The translations under genes and the position numbers were made by a program. A stretch of DNA of 64,000 bases from Pantoea cypripedii (lineage in GTDB: Bacteria; Pseudomonadota; Gammaproteobacteria; Enterobacterales; Enterobacteriaceae). The stretch covers positions 1 through 64,000 of the forward strand of contig NZ_MLJI01000003.1 in the NCBI RefSeq assembly GCF_002095535.1, in the 5' to 3' direction. Below are positions 8,545 to 18,040 of the stretch, piece after piece. The first letter of the stretch is position 1, and each line of letters starts with the position of its first letter. Below the pieces are notes generated by a model. The model did not search any database. It saw nothing but the letters and a program-made list of their open reading frames with translations, and was not told where the DNA came from.

Positions 8545-11500
8545 ATGATCAGCAGCGTAAACAACACCAGCAATCTTTCACCGATAACGACAACCGACCT
8601 GGCCAGCCCACCCACGCCGGCCAGCGAGCAGTACTCTCCCCCATGCGATAAATCCGCCCTGCAGACCCTGAACAGCAGCATCCGTTTTGCCAGTGAGAAT
8701 ACACTCGACTGGTCCGACAACAGTTTTATCAGTGGAACATTTGCATCGTTGTGCACGTATGAAGTGGGGCACTGGCTGCAGGCCGAGACCGGGCTGAGCT
8801 ACAGGCCACCGGTTCATCAGGAAGAAGGAGGGCTGGTTCCACTGTCGTCACTGCTTTACGGGCAGGAGGAAACTCTGACGGAGAAGGAGTTGAAGACGCT
8901 GGCTGACGCGCTGCTGAAGCTGGAGAAAAACTGTCTGCCAATGGAGGAGGAACCTGAGACGGCGGTTCCGGAGATGGAAAAATGGAAAGAGGGTCTGGAG
9001 AAGCTGAAGGAGTTCCGCCGCCTGGGGAAAAACCGCGAATACCTGACGGTGGATATGCCGCGTCTGCAGGAGAAAACGGTGGACCTGGCGGAACGGGAAT
9101 GGATGCCGGATACGCGCCATGCCGGCGCATCGCTGCAGCTGCTGTGCCAGGAACTGTCATCATACAAACCAAAGAACGATGTGCCGACGGGTGATCAGAA
9201 TGTGGGTATGAAGAATGCAGTGCATTCATTGTGCAAACTGGCGGAGGCGCTGGAAAAGGCGGATACCCTGCTGGCCGGGGTGGTGGAATTCAGGATGACT
9301 GGAAACGCCCTGGCGCTGCCTGTCGGGCCAGAAGCAATCCTGCGCGATCTGCAGCGCGCGCGGGAAGAGACCCGTTTTGAGCATCTCTGGAAGGCCGTGG
9401 CGGAGACCACAGATAAAGCGTCATGGCCGGAACAGGACCCCCTGCATAAGCGGCTGAATGACACTTTCTCAGCGCTGGAATCCGGGTGCCGTATAACGGA
9501 GCAGGCGATAAGCAATGCACGTCCGCTCTATCTGAGGGAAATGCGGACGGAGCAGGTGTGGCTGCAGAAAGAAGCAGAAGCCGTGATGAAGGAATGCCGC
9601 GGGAGCGGCCTCCCTCTTGTCCGGGACGCGGCAGCAGCACTGGAGACGATGTGTCACCTGACGGCGCAGGCGATGTCTGTGGCGGGCGAAAGTAAGGAAG
9701 AGGTCATCATGGCGCTGCGCAAGTCAGCGGGTGATCTGTGCAACCTGTCAGCCGCCCTGCAGAATGCAGTGACCATTGGGCCAGTGGTACATGGAGGGAA
9801 AGCGGGTGGGAAGGAGGCGCGCGTGCTGGCGGAGAAGGCGCTGAATTCCGTCATGAATGATGTCAAAAAGGCACTGGAAAAGCTGAAAAAGCATCAGAAG
9901 CCTCTGGCAAAAGTTCAGTTCTCCGGGCTGGAGAAAACAGCCATGCATGACGCACTGAAACAGCTGAAAAGCCGGGTGGGTCTGCTGGCGGGTAACATGA
10001 ATACGCTGCGTAATGAAATGAAAGACCCGCTGCCGGATGATGTGCTGGAATTCCTGCTGCGGGCGCTGGACCACAGCAGGGCCGCGCGCTGGCTGGGCAA
10101 ACAGGATGACAAGACGGCGGACGTGCTGTCGGCGCTGGGACACCTGACAGGCAAAGGGGTTCGCAGCGTGCAGAATGTCTACGCCCATTACAAACAGGGG
10201 GCAAAACGCAGCGAGTTCAACGTGCTGATGCGGGGAGCCGCACGCGGCCCGCTGGGCATGATGCTGAGGGTTTGCCGCGCTACCGAGAAGCTGGCGTTTG
10301 CCGCAATGGAAGCCGCGGAGAAGAAGCCGGATGTGACGCGTCTGCATGCCGACAGAAACAGGAAAATCAGGGAGGATAAGCCTGCGGAGAGGGTCGCGCA
10401 GCATCGTAAGGAGAAGATGGTCGCGCTGGAGAAGGCGCAGAAGACAGCAGAAGGCGAGATGGAGAAGCTGGCGCTGGTGCACGGGCGACTGAACAGGGAC
10501 CTGGACGGGATGCTGTCGGCCTTTGCTGCACCGGAGGAGCATAAGGAGATAGAGAGGCTGCGCAGGCGGTGTGACCGGTCAGTGGACCGCTGCCAGGAAG
10601 AGGCGCGGAAGATACGCAGGGCGATGGACCGGCTGGTCAGTCCGGCAGGCAAGGGCGGGAGCCAGCAGCTGTCAGCGGCGTTGCGGGACAAAGAGACCTA
10701 TGAGGAGGCAAGGCGCGCCATTACGGAAGGGCTGGCCGGGATGCGCACAGCGATGGGCGAGTTTGAGGTGGAGGTGGCGCTGATCACCGGTAAATGTTTT
10801 GACCTGTTTTCCTGGGACTCGAAAATTGTCAGGTTCAGTGCTGAAGTCGTGGATATGTGTGGTGCGATGCTGTTGCCGGAGAACCCCACGGCTGAAGACC
10901 ACGAAGAATCCGAGCGGGTGATGCGCGGGATGGCGCTTGAAATGGGGCGCCTGCTGGTCAAGCCTCAGGACCCGGAGGGGCATGATTTCGCCGGGCGGGT
11001 GCTGCAGGAGGTCGGGATGCGTCGTGCAGATACGGCGGTGAAGGCCCAGACGCCGGAGGAGGTGATGAAGTTTGTGCACAGCTGGGAACAGCAGAAGATG
11101 GATAAATCCGCCGGTAAAACGGTATCGGCTTTTGTCAGCCGCGCGGGGAAAATGCTGGCGCGGCAGGCACTGCCGGAGCTGTTTGGCGCAGCGGTACATA
11201 TTGCCAAGATAGCCAAAGCGTTTTACAAGGCGGCAACCACACTGGCCACCTACTTCGAGACGCGCAAGCAACTCAACAACGCGGTGCAGGTGGACGGACA
11301 CGTGCTGGCCGTGGATAAGGATGCTGTCCGCGACAGGATGGTCAAGTCACTGGTGGAAATCTGGCTCAAACTCATCGTGCCGTCAGGGGTACAGCTGGCT
11401 GCTCAGACGGTCGTCACCGGGGTGGCGATAAAGCGTGATGGCTGGTCGGCGGTGAAGGATAAAGCGATAAAGTCGATGAAGGAAGATCTGGTAATAACAA

Positions 11501-14500
11501 CGGTTGCTGAGGGTATAGCGCTGGGGGCAACCCGGATCATCGGTGATGTCGTGAAGCAGACGCCGGATAACGCTCAGGTCACCCACTCTAATCTGAATAA
11601 AATGAAAACAAACACGGCGCTGCTGTGGGATACGCGGACGACTACCGTGCACAGCCGTTCCGGTGCGCAGGGTGCAGCACCGGAGCCGGAGGTAAAGAGC
11701 CGTGGCAAACGCAGTACACAGCCCGATAAGGAACAGGCAACATCTGATGCCAGTGCCATACAGCCGCCGATAACCGGTGCACCTGAAGCCGCAGAAAACG
11801 ATACCCTGGTGGGTGCCGCACAGAAGACGTCCGTCGGCAGCACCGACGCCAGCGAATTCACAGTGACCGAGAAAGAATATAACGATACGCAAATCGGTAT
11901 AGATGCCAGGATGAAGGCCGACTATAGAAAATTTATCGAGAATCATATCCAGAAGATTCTCGATAAACACCCCAAGGGGCGTGGCAAGATCTCCTCACCT
12001 TACAGTTACGTTAGCACTATCATCAAGGGGCCGCCCGATGTGGTGGGGCGGGCGCGCATCATTGATATTTACACCGGTAACGTTCCATTTAACGCCGAGG
12101 TGTTATGGCACGGTAGTACGGGTGACAAGGATTCAACCGAAACCTACCCGGAATTTCGCAGGGAGCTGTTTGGGCAAAAGGGTTTTAAGTCCGTGAGGAA
12201 TGATCCTCATGGAGTTATGCCTATCACCGATGAACAAAGAAGACTGGATGTAAGGAACAACCCTCATATTAAACATTCGGCAGCGAAACTGAGAGAAACA
12301 TGGCCTAATCATTTGCGCGACATGAGGACAAGAGCGCCAGAAATGGCAACGCTTTATCGAAATATCTTTAAGCTGGGCTTTAAAAACGCGCTGACTTCCC
12401 CAGAAGCGCAGCTGTCGGAGGGAGAAAAAACGGCGATCAGAGAATTTTTGAACGGCAATAACACCCACGTGACGACGCTGAAATATAATGGCAAACCGGT
12501 ATTAGACGTCATCGCCCTGGAAGTGCCAGGTGATAATCCGAACGAAAAGAAATTATTACTCATGGATTATGATGGAAAACTGTTGCGGACTTCTGCGGGT
12601 ACGGTCAATAACGGAAATAGCTTCACGCCAGATGCCGCTCTCCAGACCTATATTGCCCAGCATATGACCCAGGGCACCAGCGAAGATGCTGCGAAAGTGC
12701 CAACCCGAACCGTAACGATAGAAAATACCGGCGACAATTACGACACAAAACTGGTCGAAAATTATTTCACCGCACAGAACAACGAATTTTATCGTGTGGT
12801 GGCGGATCCAAATAAAGAAGATAAAAGCAGGTTGTTTAAAAAACTTGATAAAATAGCGGATAACCTCACCTTTATAATTGGGATGTCTGGCGCACCAAAA
12901 ACAACGCCACAGGGAATGTTGGCGTCAGCAGTTGTGACAATGGGTAAAGGAATTATCAAATATACTATTGAGTCGGATGCAACGGAGCGTAAAAATATAA
13001 CGATTCAGACTGGCATAGATGTGACCTCTGGGCTTATCACGGATGGTCTTGGCGGAAGACTTCTGGGGAAATTAGGTAAGAAAAGTAAATTTGTTAGTGA
13101 TGGGATGAAGTTCTCTAATGATACGGGTATAACGACACAAAAAGCAGGCGAGAAAATCAATGAAGAAACGACAAAATTAGCCAAAAAACTTGGGGTAGAG
13201 GTTAAAAGCAACCAAAGTGATGCCCTGTCAGCGCCTAAGGAAGAGCAGGCATTAGCAACTGAGAATCATCTAAGTGCAACGCCTGAAAATGGCTCGGGAG
13301 GATTAACACCTTCAACCCTTTGGCAACAAGTTTTAAGTAATATTAGAAAGGGACTTCTTCATGATAATAAAACCAATACGTTATCTACCGAGACTATAAG
13401 ATTCCTGGAGAGTGTTGGAGTAGATATTAAAAAACTACTGGATAGGTATGGTTCTGAAGAATCACGTCGGCGCGCTAATGTCAACGGTGTGACAGATTAT
13501 AGCCGGGTAGAATTTGACTCCAATGGCGTGAACGATATCCTGAATGAAGCTCAGGAGGCTTACAAAAAATTCGAGAAAGCACAGCTTCAGGAACGGATTA
13601 TAGATAAATTAAAGGAGCTTGAAAGAATCACCGCCAATGGTGGAAAGATTCAAATTCCTTATCAACTACTCAAAGATTTACGTCAGGCAGGAATCGATAT
13701 TGATTATTATCTTTCCGGCAATGCACTTGATGATGATAATAATCCTGACACGAAGTATGAGGTGAGGTACGAGCATTCCAGGTTGGATCAATGGCGATTA
13801 AAAAAGCTGAGGTTTATGGTCAAAGCAGAGCAGCTGGATGAATCGAACATGGAAAGCGCAGTCGATTTATTACGAGAGATAAGAGACGAAGCGGGAGAGA
13901 ATGAAAAAGTTACTGTGCCAGAAAAAGTGGTAAGAATGCTTAAAACGCCTACATCCAATGCCAGGATTTATATCCTGACAAATGGCGACGAAAAGCCAGC
14001 CAAAGAGGCTGCGCAACAGGTAGGGCACTCAAATCCAACCAACCATCGCTATGTTTCGGATTACACACTGGACAAAGGCCATCTTAATTCGCTTATTGAG
14101 AAATACAGAGGTCACTCGATCCCTAATCAGCAAGCAGCTCATACATATTTGACAAAACGTATTGATGACATGGCTGCAGAAGATAATGGGGTTGGTGATG
14201 ATGTTCAGATCTATAGCTTCCCTGCTAACTTTGAAAATGCAGTGAAAAAAGAAGGGCGATTCGATTTAAAAACATACATGGAGGACCATGGGAAATATTC
14301 TATGGCTAAAGGCTGTTGGCTGATCAGCAAAAATCAGATGAGTGATTTAGCCAAAGAATTGTATGTAACCTTGCCAGCAGAAGAGAGAGCTAAAATTGAT
14401 GCCAGAAGTACTGTCGCTCAATTGACGGCCAACCATCAGGCGCTAGAGAGGAAATGGACGAATGTCGGACAGGAGCTGGATGCTTTGATCGCCTCCGGAG

Positions 14501-15255
14501 GGGAAGGCAATTTAACACCAGAAACGATTAACTTCCTGAGAGCGCAGGGGGTTGATATCAATGGTTCGTTGAAGAGAAATGGAACAACATTATCAGTAAC
14601 CCCAGCTGAAGATGGCAATATCAGTTATGAAGAGATTAAGGTTGGGTCGCGAGGTGCATCAGCCATTAAAGAAGATATTGAGCAGTTTAAGCGGCGACAG
14701 AAAATTCCCGCAACGCTTAAGCAGATTCACTCCCTGATGGAAAGACTGGATAAACACAAACGCCTTCAGCTGCCTGAGAGTGTAAGAAAAATTTTGCAGG
14801 CTAGTCCTGCTATTGACACCAACGATCTTTATATGGAAGAAATTAAAACAAGAACGGTAAGTAGAGCCGAACTGAACTGGATGTATTGGGCGTTGAAAGC
14901 GGAAGCGGAGCTGCCTGCGAACAGTACCCCTGAACAAACGGCTGCATTTATGCAGGAACTGGAAAATGCTATGGGGACAGGTGACACCATTGCATTACCC
15001 CCTCATTTAATTAACCGCCTGAATGCTCATGGAGTTGAGGTAGATGATTTTGTTAAAGAGCATGGCAATACGACTCTGGCCGAGGAATATGCGGAAAAAA
15101 GAGGCACACCAGACAACCTGGATTCAAGGGATATTGAGATTTCAAAAGAACGTATCACAGAACTTAGAGGAAAATTACCTGTCTCGCAGGCACCGCTTGC
15201 TCCGTCCACTGATGAGCAACCGGAAAATGACACACCTGTTACTGCGGGGACATGA
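8545..15255 (+). CDS. Giant (2236-residue) multidomain protein, candidate secreted effector or toxin
   Basis: I do not recognise a named family. What can be seen: there is no signal peptide. The first 40 residues are rich in Ser, Thr, Pro and Asn, as in type III secretion signals. Residues 50-900 are mostly charged, Leu/Glu/Lys-rich helices of coiled-coil type. Hydrophobic helices occur near 885-990, and a basic patch (KSRGKRS) near 1052 ends that region. Residues about 1090-1460 form a mixed globular part. A Gly-rich hydrophobic segment lies near 1460-1530. From about 1610 to the end there are seven degenerate repeats. Codon use changes from GC-rich in the front half to AT-rich in the back half. 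The gene stands alone, with no chaperone or secretion gene beside it; start ATG 8545. A large cytotoxin or type III effector is plausible but unproven. Confidence 0.6.
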   Translation: MISSVNNTSNLSPITTTDLASPPTPASEQYSPPCDKSALQTLNSSIRFASENTLDWSDNSFISGTFASLCTYEVGHWLQAETGLSYRPPVHQEEGGLVPLSSLLYGQEETLTEKELKTLADALLKLEKNCLPMEEEPETAVPEMEKWKEGLEKLKEFRRLGKNREYLTVDMPRLQEKTVDLAEREWMPDTRHAGASLQLLCQELSSYKPKNDVPTGDQNVGMKNAVHSLCKLAEALEKADTLLAGVVEFRMTGNALALPVGPEAILRDLQRAREETRFEHLWKAVAETTDKASWPEQDPLHKRLNDTFSALESGCRITEQAISNARPLYLREMRTEQVWLQKEAEAVMKECRGSGLPLVRDAAAALETMCHLTAQAMSVAGESKEEVIMALRKSAGDLCNLSAALQNAVTIGPVVHGGKAGGKEARVLAEKALNSVMNDVKKALEKLKKHQKPLAKVQFSGLEKTAMHDALKQLKSRVGLLAGNMNTLRNEMKDPLPDDVLEFLLRALDHSRAARWLGKQDDKTADVLSALGHLTGKGVRSVQNVYAHYKQGAKRSEFNVLMRGAARGPLGMMLRVCRATEKLAFAAMEAAEKKPDVTRLHADRNRKIREDKPAERVAQHRKEKMVALEKAQKTAEGEMEKLALVHGRLNRDLDGMLSAFAAPEEHKEIERLRRRCDRSVDRCQEEARKIRRAMDRLVSPAGKGGSQQLSAALRDKETYEEARRAITEGLAGMRTAMGEFEVEVALITGKCFDLFSWDSKIVRFSAEVVDMCGAMLLPENPTAEDHEESERVMRGMALEMGRLLVKPQDPEGHDFAGRVLQEVGMRRADTAVKAQTPEEVMKFVHSWEQQKMDKSAGKTVSAFVSRAGKMLARQALPELFGAAVHIAKIAKAFYKAATTLATYFETRKQLNNAVQVDGHVLAVDKDAVRDRMVKSLVEIWLKLIVPSGVQLAAQTVVTGVAIKRDGWSAVKDKAIKSMKEDLVITTVAEGIALGATRIIGDVVKQTPDNAQVTHSNLNKMKTNTALLWDTRTTTVHSRSGAQGAAPEPEVKSRGKRSTQPDKEQATSDASAIQPPITGAPEAAENDTLVGAAQKTSVGSTDASEFTVTEKEYNDTQIGIDARMKADYRKFIENHIQKILDKHPKGRGKISSPYSYVSTIIKGPPDVVGRARIIDIYTGNVPFNAEVLWHGSTGDKDSTETYPEFRRELFGQKGFKSVRNDPHGVMPITDEQRRLDVRNNPHIKHSAAKLRETWPNHLRDMRTRAPEMATLYRNIFKLGFKNALTSPEAQLSEGEKTAIREFLNGNNTHVTTLKYNGKPVLDVIALEVPGDNPNEKKLLLMDYDGKLLRTSAGTVNNGNSFTPDAALQTYIAQHMTQGTSEDAAKVPTRTVTIENTGDNYDTKLVENYFTAQNNEFYRVVADPNKEDKSRLFKKLDKIADNLTFIIGMSGAPKTTPQGMLASAVVTMGKGIIKYTIESDATERKNITIQTGIDVTSGLITDGLGGRLLGKLGKKSKFVSDGMKFSNDTGITTQKAGEKINEETTKLAKKLGVEVKSNQSDALSAPKEEQALATENHLSATPENGSGGLTPSTLWQQVLSNIRKGLLHDNKTNTLSTETIRFLESVGVDIKKLLDRYGSEESRRRANVNGVTDYSRVEFDSNGVNDILNEAQEAYKKFEKAQLQERIIDKLKELERITANGGKIQIPYQLLKDLRQAGIDIDYYLSGNALDDDNNPDTKYEVRYEHSRLDQWRLKKLRFMVKAEQLDESNMESAVDLLREIRDEAGENEKVTVPEKVVRMLKTPTSNARIYILTNGDEKPAKEAAQQVGHSNPTNHRYVSDYTLDKGHLNSLIEKYRGHSIPNQQAAHTYLTKRIDDMAAEDNGVGDDVQIYSFPANFENAVKKEGRFDLKTYMEDHGKYSMAKGCWLISKNQMSDLAKELYVTLPAEERAKIDARSTVAQLTANHQALERKWTNVGQELDALIASGGEGNLTPETINFLRAQGVDINGSLKRNGTTLSVTPAEDGNISYEEIKVGSRGASAIKEDIEQFKRRQKIPATLKQIHSLMERLDKHKRLQLPESVRKILQASPAIDTNDLYMEEIKTRTVSRAELNWMYWALKAEAELPANSTPEQTAAFMQELENAMGTGDTIALPPHLINRLNAHGVEVDDFVKEHGNTTLAEEYAEKRGTPDNLDSRDIEISKERITELRGKLPVSQAPLAPSTDEQPENDTPVTAGT
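13375..15075 (+). repeat. Seven degenerate protein repeats in the giant protein
   Basis: The C-terminal third encodes a module recurring every 76-103 residues. Its most conserved part reads roughly x-LP-x6-L-x3-GVDI-x3-L-x3-G. Copies begin near residues 1611 (LSTETIRFLESVGVDI), 1700 (IPYQLLKDLRQAGIDI), 1785 (VPEKVVRMLKTP), 1885 (FPANFENAVKKEGRFDL), 1988 (LTPETINFLRAQGVDI), 2071 (LPESVRKILQAS) and 2147 (LPPHLINRLNAHGVEV). Each is preceded by a helix-rich linker. The divergence at DNA level shows that this is an old protein repeat, not a recent tandem duplication. Confidence 0.7.
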
Positions 15256-15303
15256 ATCAGCAATGGAAAGCGATGAATTATCGTCACCTTTACTTCTCAG
15301 AAA

Positions 15304-15852
15304 TCAATTCTGCTCCGACAGCTGCACCGCCATGGTATTGGGCTCCAGCGCTTCAAACAGGTGCGGCTCGTCAGCGGGATAGCAAATGTAGTCGCCGGGG
15401 CCGAGCAGCACCGGTGCATCGCTCGGGCCGACCAGGGCGCGTCCCTGGGCGATGATCACGTGTTCCACCGAGCCGGGCGGATGCGGCTTTGACGCCCGCG
15501 CTGCGCCGGGTTGGCTGGTGATCAGATAAAGATCGCGACGCCCACCTGGCGGGCAACTCGCCAGCAGTGCTGCCTGATAATCCGCCAGTTCGGCAGAGAT
15601 CACCATTCCTTCACCTTTACGAATCACCTGTAACCGCTTCACTTCCGGCTCCATCAGGCGCGCGAAGGGAATATTCAGCGCCACACATAATGACCACAGC
15701 GTCTCAATACTGGGATTGCCATTGCCTGCTTCCAGCTGCGACAGGGTCGATTTCGCCACACCGGCGCGACGAGCGACCTCAGTCAATGAAAGACCGGCAC
15801 GCTGGCGTTCACGCACCAGTCCGGCGGCAATAATATCAATCGGCGGGGTCAC
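15304..15852 (-). CDS. XRE-family regulator with C-terminal cupin domain
   Basis: 182 residues: an N-terminal helix-turn-helix (LSLTEVARRAGVAKSTLSQLEAGNGNPSIETLW, about 18-50) and a C-terminal cupin sensor (about 110-175, PPGSVEHVIIAQGRALVG and GPGDYICYPADEPHLF). Proteins of this build control small-molecule efflux or catabolic genes and bind a ligand or metal in the cupin. It is divergent from azlCD, with repeats in the shared promoter region, so it most likely controls those transporter genes and itself. Start is ATG 15852. Confidence 0.85.
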   Translation of the reverse strand: MTPPIDIIAAGLVRERQRAGLSLTEVARRAGVAKSTLSQLEAGNGNPSIETLWSLCVALNIPFARLMEPEVKRLQVIRKGEGMVISAELADYQAALLASCPPGGRRDLYLITSQPGAARASKPHPPGSVEHVIIAQGRALVGPSDAPVLLGPGDYICYPADEPHLFEALEPNTMAVQLSEQN

Positions 15853-15858
15853 AGCTAC

Positions 15859-15940
15859 TCCTGTTCGATATAAAGAACAAATTGTTCATCTTGTAAAACA
15901 ATGTTGAGGCGTTCATTATAACGACTTTCCTGTTCGATAT
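15859..15940. promoter_or_regulatory. Divergent promoter region with operator repeats
   Basis: Two direct copies of TCCTGTTCGATAT (15859-15871 and 15928-15940) flank the region. The first leads into GAACAAATTGTTC (15875-15887), a perfect 13-base palindrome. TGTTC...GAACA pairs recur around it. These are the likely binding sites of the adjacent XRE-cupin regulator. Confidence 0.6.
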
Positions 15941-15954
15941 GAGATCAAATTATT

Positions 15955-16620
15955 ATGCGTCTGGGAGCAGTACCTCTGGATAAAGGGGTGATAAAAGCGA
16001 TTTTTCTCGTTTGTCTGGCCGATGGAATCGTCGGCCTTTCTTATGGCTCGCTGGCGGCAGCGGATGGTTTTCCCCTCTGGGTGCCGATCGCGCTGTCCAC
16101 TCTGGTGCTGGCGGGGGCATCTGAATTTCTCTTTATTGGTATTGTCGCCGGTGGCGGCAGTCCGTTCACGGCGGCCGCCGCCGGATTGCTGGTCAATGCG
16201 CGTCATTTGCCGTTTGGCATCGCGGTGAAAGATTTGGTCGGGCAGGGTGGTCGCGCGCTGTTTGGCTGCCATATCATGAATGATGAAAGCGTGGTGTTTG
16301 GCATTTCGCAACCGAAGCTGGCACAGCGCCGTGCTGCTTACTGGATTTGCGGTCTGGGTATTTTCGCCATCTGGCCACTGAGCGTGATCAGCGGTGCGGT
16401 GATTGGTCGCTTTATCCCGGATGTATCGGCGATTGGTCTGGACGCCGTGTTTCCCGCCATTCTGATTGCGCTGATTTTCCCGGCGCTGCGCCAGCGCCGC
16501 ACGCGCTTCCCGGCTTCGCTCGGAGCATTGCTTTCGGTACTGGCTACGCCATTTGTTCCAGCCGGGATGCCGGTGCTGTTTTCTTTATTAGGTTTGCTGA
16601 GCTGGCGGGAGCGTAAATAA
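15955..16620 (+). CDS. azlC: AzlC-type branched-chain amino acid exporter, large subunit
   Basis: A 221-residue inner-membrane protein of the AzlC/LIV-E family, which with AzlD exports branched-chain amino acids or analogues. Family marks: LADGIVGLSYGSLAAADGF near the start, STLVLAGASEFLFIGIVAGGG and NARHLPFGIAV, followed by paired helices. It overlaps the next gene (azlD) at TAATGG. It is divergent from the XRE-cupin regulator. The Shine-Dalgarno is weak, so the first few residues are less certain. Confidence 0.88.
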   Translation: MRLGAVPLDKGVIKAIFLVCLADGIVGLSYGSLAAADGFPLWVPIALSTLVLAGASEFLFIGIVAGGGSPFTAAAAGLLVNARHLPFGIAVKDLVGQGGRALFGCHIMNDESVVFGISQPKLAQRRAAYWICGLGIFAIWPLSVISGAVIGRFIPDVSAIGLDAVFPAILIALIFPALRQRRTRFPASLGALLSVLATPFVPAGMPVLFSLLGLLSWRERK

Positions 16621-16940
16621 TGGAAAATGGCTTAATCATTGCGGGTATCGCGCTGCTGGCGAGTGGAACTTATCTGATCCGTTTTGCCGGATTCCGTCTC
16701 GGCAGCCGCATGCAGATGTCCGAACGCGCGCGCAGCATGTTGTCCGATGCCGCCACCGTGTTGCTGCTGGCAGTGGCTGTCACCACCGCGCTGTTTGAAG
16801 GTACTCACTTCGCGGGTGTTGCCCGTATCGCAGGTGTGCTGTTTGCCGTCTTCCTTGCCTGGCGCAGAGCACCGCTGATTGTGGTGATCATCGGGGCGGC
16901 GTTAATGACGGCAATCCTGCGTTACCTTGGCGTCCCCTGA
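16620..16940 (+). CDS. azlD: AzlD-type branched-chain amino acid exporter, small subunit
   Basis: A 106-residue, four-helix membrane protein, the usual partner of AzlC. It has the family pattern GTYLIRFAGFRLGSRMQMSERARSML then VLLLAVAVTTALFEG. Its start codon overlaps the azlC stop, so the two are translationally coupled. Its last 19 bp overlap the end of the convergent acetyltransferase gene. Confidence 0.85.
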   Translation: MENGLIIAGIALLASGTYLIRFAGFRLGSRMQMSERARSMLSDAATVLLLAVAVTTALFEGTHFAGVARIAGVLFAVFLAWRRAPLIVVIIGAALMTAILRYLGVP

Positions 16941-17473
16941 TCGCGCCAGGTTTGCGCACGCAATTGATACACCAGGCTGGCGGGAGCGCCGGGAATGTCC
17001 TCAACCCGGTCATAACAGCGCAACCCCGCCTTTTCCAGTACCTGCTGGGATGCCAGATGATCTTCGCGTACCGCCGCATCAACCACTGGCAGCTGGCAAT
17101 GATCAAAGGCATAGGCAATCACCGTGCGGGCAAATTCAGTGGCATACCCTTTGCCCCATGCCTCTTTTGCCAGCCGGTAGCCAAGATTATTCACCGGCTT
17201 GCCGACAAACTCCCGCACCGTTAATCCGCCAAAACCTACGACTTCTTGAGATCGCTCGCGTAGACAAATCGCCCAATTGCCAAACGGATACGATTGCCAG
17301 TGCGCCAGCCAGCGTGTTAACACTTCTTCGGTAAAGGTGAGGTCAGGAAAAGGGCCGGTGGGATTAAACATGTTGGTGCCGGGATCGCCATAAATGGCGA
17401 ATAAGGTTTGCAGGTCCTGCATTTCCACCGGGCGCAGAAAAAGTCGTGCCGAGAACAGTTGCATATCACTCAC
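16922..17473 (-). CDS. GNAT N-acetyltransferase, RimJ/RimL type
   Basis: 183 residues with the GNAT_3 (RimJ/RimL-like) pattern: SARLFLRPVEMQDLQTLFAIYGDPG, then NWAICLRERSQEVVGFGGL, and the acetyl-CoA region LAKEAWGKGYATEFARTVIAYAF. It transfers acetyl to an amine, either a protein N-terminus or a small molecule. It is a stand-alone gene convergent with azlD and divergent from a second GNAT gene. Substrate unknown. Confidence 0.85.
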   Translation of the reverse strand: MSDMQLFSARLFLRPVEMQDLQTLFAIYGDPGTNMFNPTGPFPDLTFTEEVLTRWLAHWQSYPFGNWAICLRERSQEVVGFGGLTVREFVGKPVNNLGYRLAKEAWGKGYATEFARTVIAYAFDHCQLPVVDAAVREDHLASQQVLEKAGLRCYDRVEDIPGAPASLVYQLRAQTWRDQGTPR

Positions 17474-17526
17474 CTTAATTATCTTCCTGATCGCGTTTTT
17501 CGATTATAAGCACAGCAGGAGAAACC

Positions 17527-17997
17527 ATGACACCTCGTTTAGCTCGTCCTGATGAAGCTGCCGCGCTGTGGCGTATTCGTAACCTCGCGATTCGCCACGG
17601 TTGTCAGGCCGTCTATCCCGCCGATGTGATTGCCGCCTGGACCCCCGACCCGTTACCAGAAGGGTATTTTGACGCGATACGCGGTAATCCTTTCTTTGTG
17701 GTTGATGACCCTCTGCATGGCGTTGCCGCCACCGGTTTTCTCGATCTGGCGAACGGCAGCGTTGAAGCCATTTTCACGCTGCCATCCTGCCACGGCAAAG
17801 GCTACGCCAGCGCTATTATGCAGGCGATTGTGCGGGAGGCGCGTCAGCGCGGTTTTCGCCAACTGACGCTGGCGGCGACACCCAACGCCTGCGGATTTTA
17901 TCTGCGTCACGGTTTTAGCGTGGTGAAAGAAAGCCTGTATCACTCGGCGCTGGCCGGTGCGGCTTTACCCTGTGTTGAGATGAAATATGACCTTTAA
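17527..17997 (+). CDS. GNAT N-acetyltransferase
   Basis: A 156-residue single-domain acetyltransferase. Seen: the N-terminal RLARPDEAAALWRIRNLAI, a central beta strand region, and motif A as LPSCHGKGYASAIMQAIVREAR, followed by LTLAATPNACGFYLRHGFSVV, the usual GNAT C-terminus. Start ATG 17527 follows AGGAGAAACC. The upstream end of the CorA frame overlaps its stop. Substrate unknown. Confidence 0.85.
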   Translation: MTPRLARPDEAAALWRIRNLAIRHGCQAVYPADVIAAWTPDPLPEGYFDAIRGNPFFVVDDPLHGVAATGFLDLANGSVEAIFTLPSCHGKGYASAIMQAIVREARQRGFRQLTLAATPNACGFYLRHGFSVVKESLYHSALAGAALPCVEMKYDL

Positions 17998-18040
17998 GAC
18001 TATGATTACAGGACATCAACAAAAGAAGGATCTGGATAAG

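Noticed and set aside
9748..11301. Several long minus-strand frames opposite the giant gene
   Set aside because: The giant gene is GC-rich here, which keeps antisense frames open. The translations are Arg/Ser/His-rich without known motifs.
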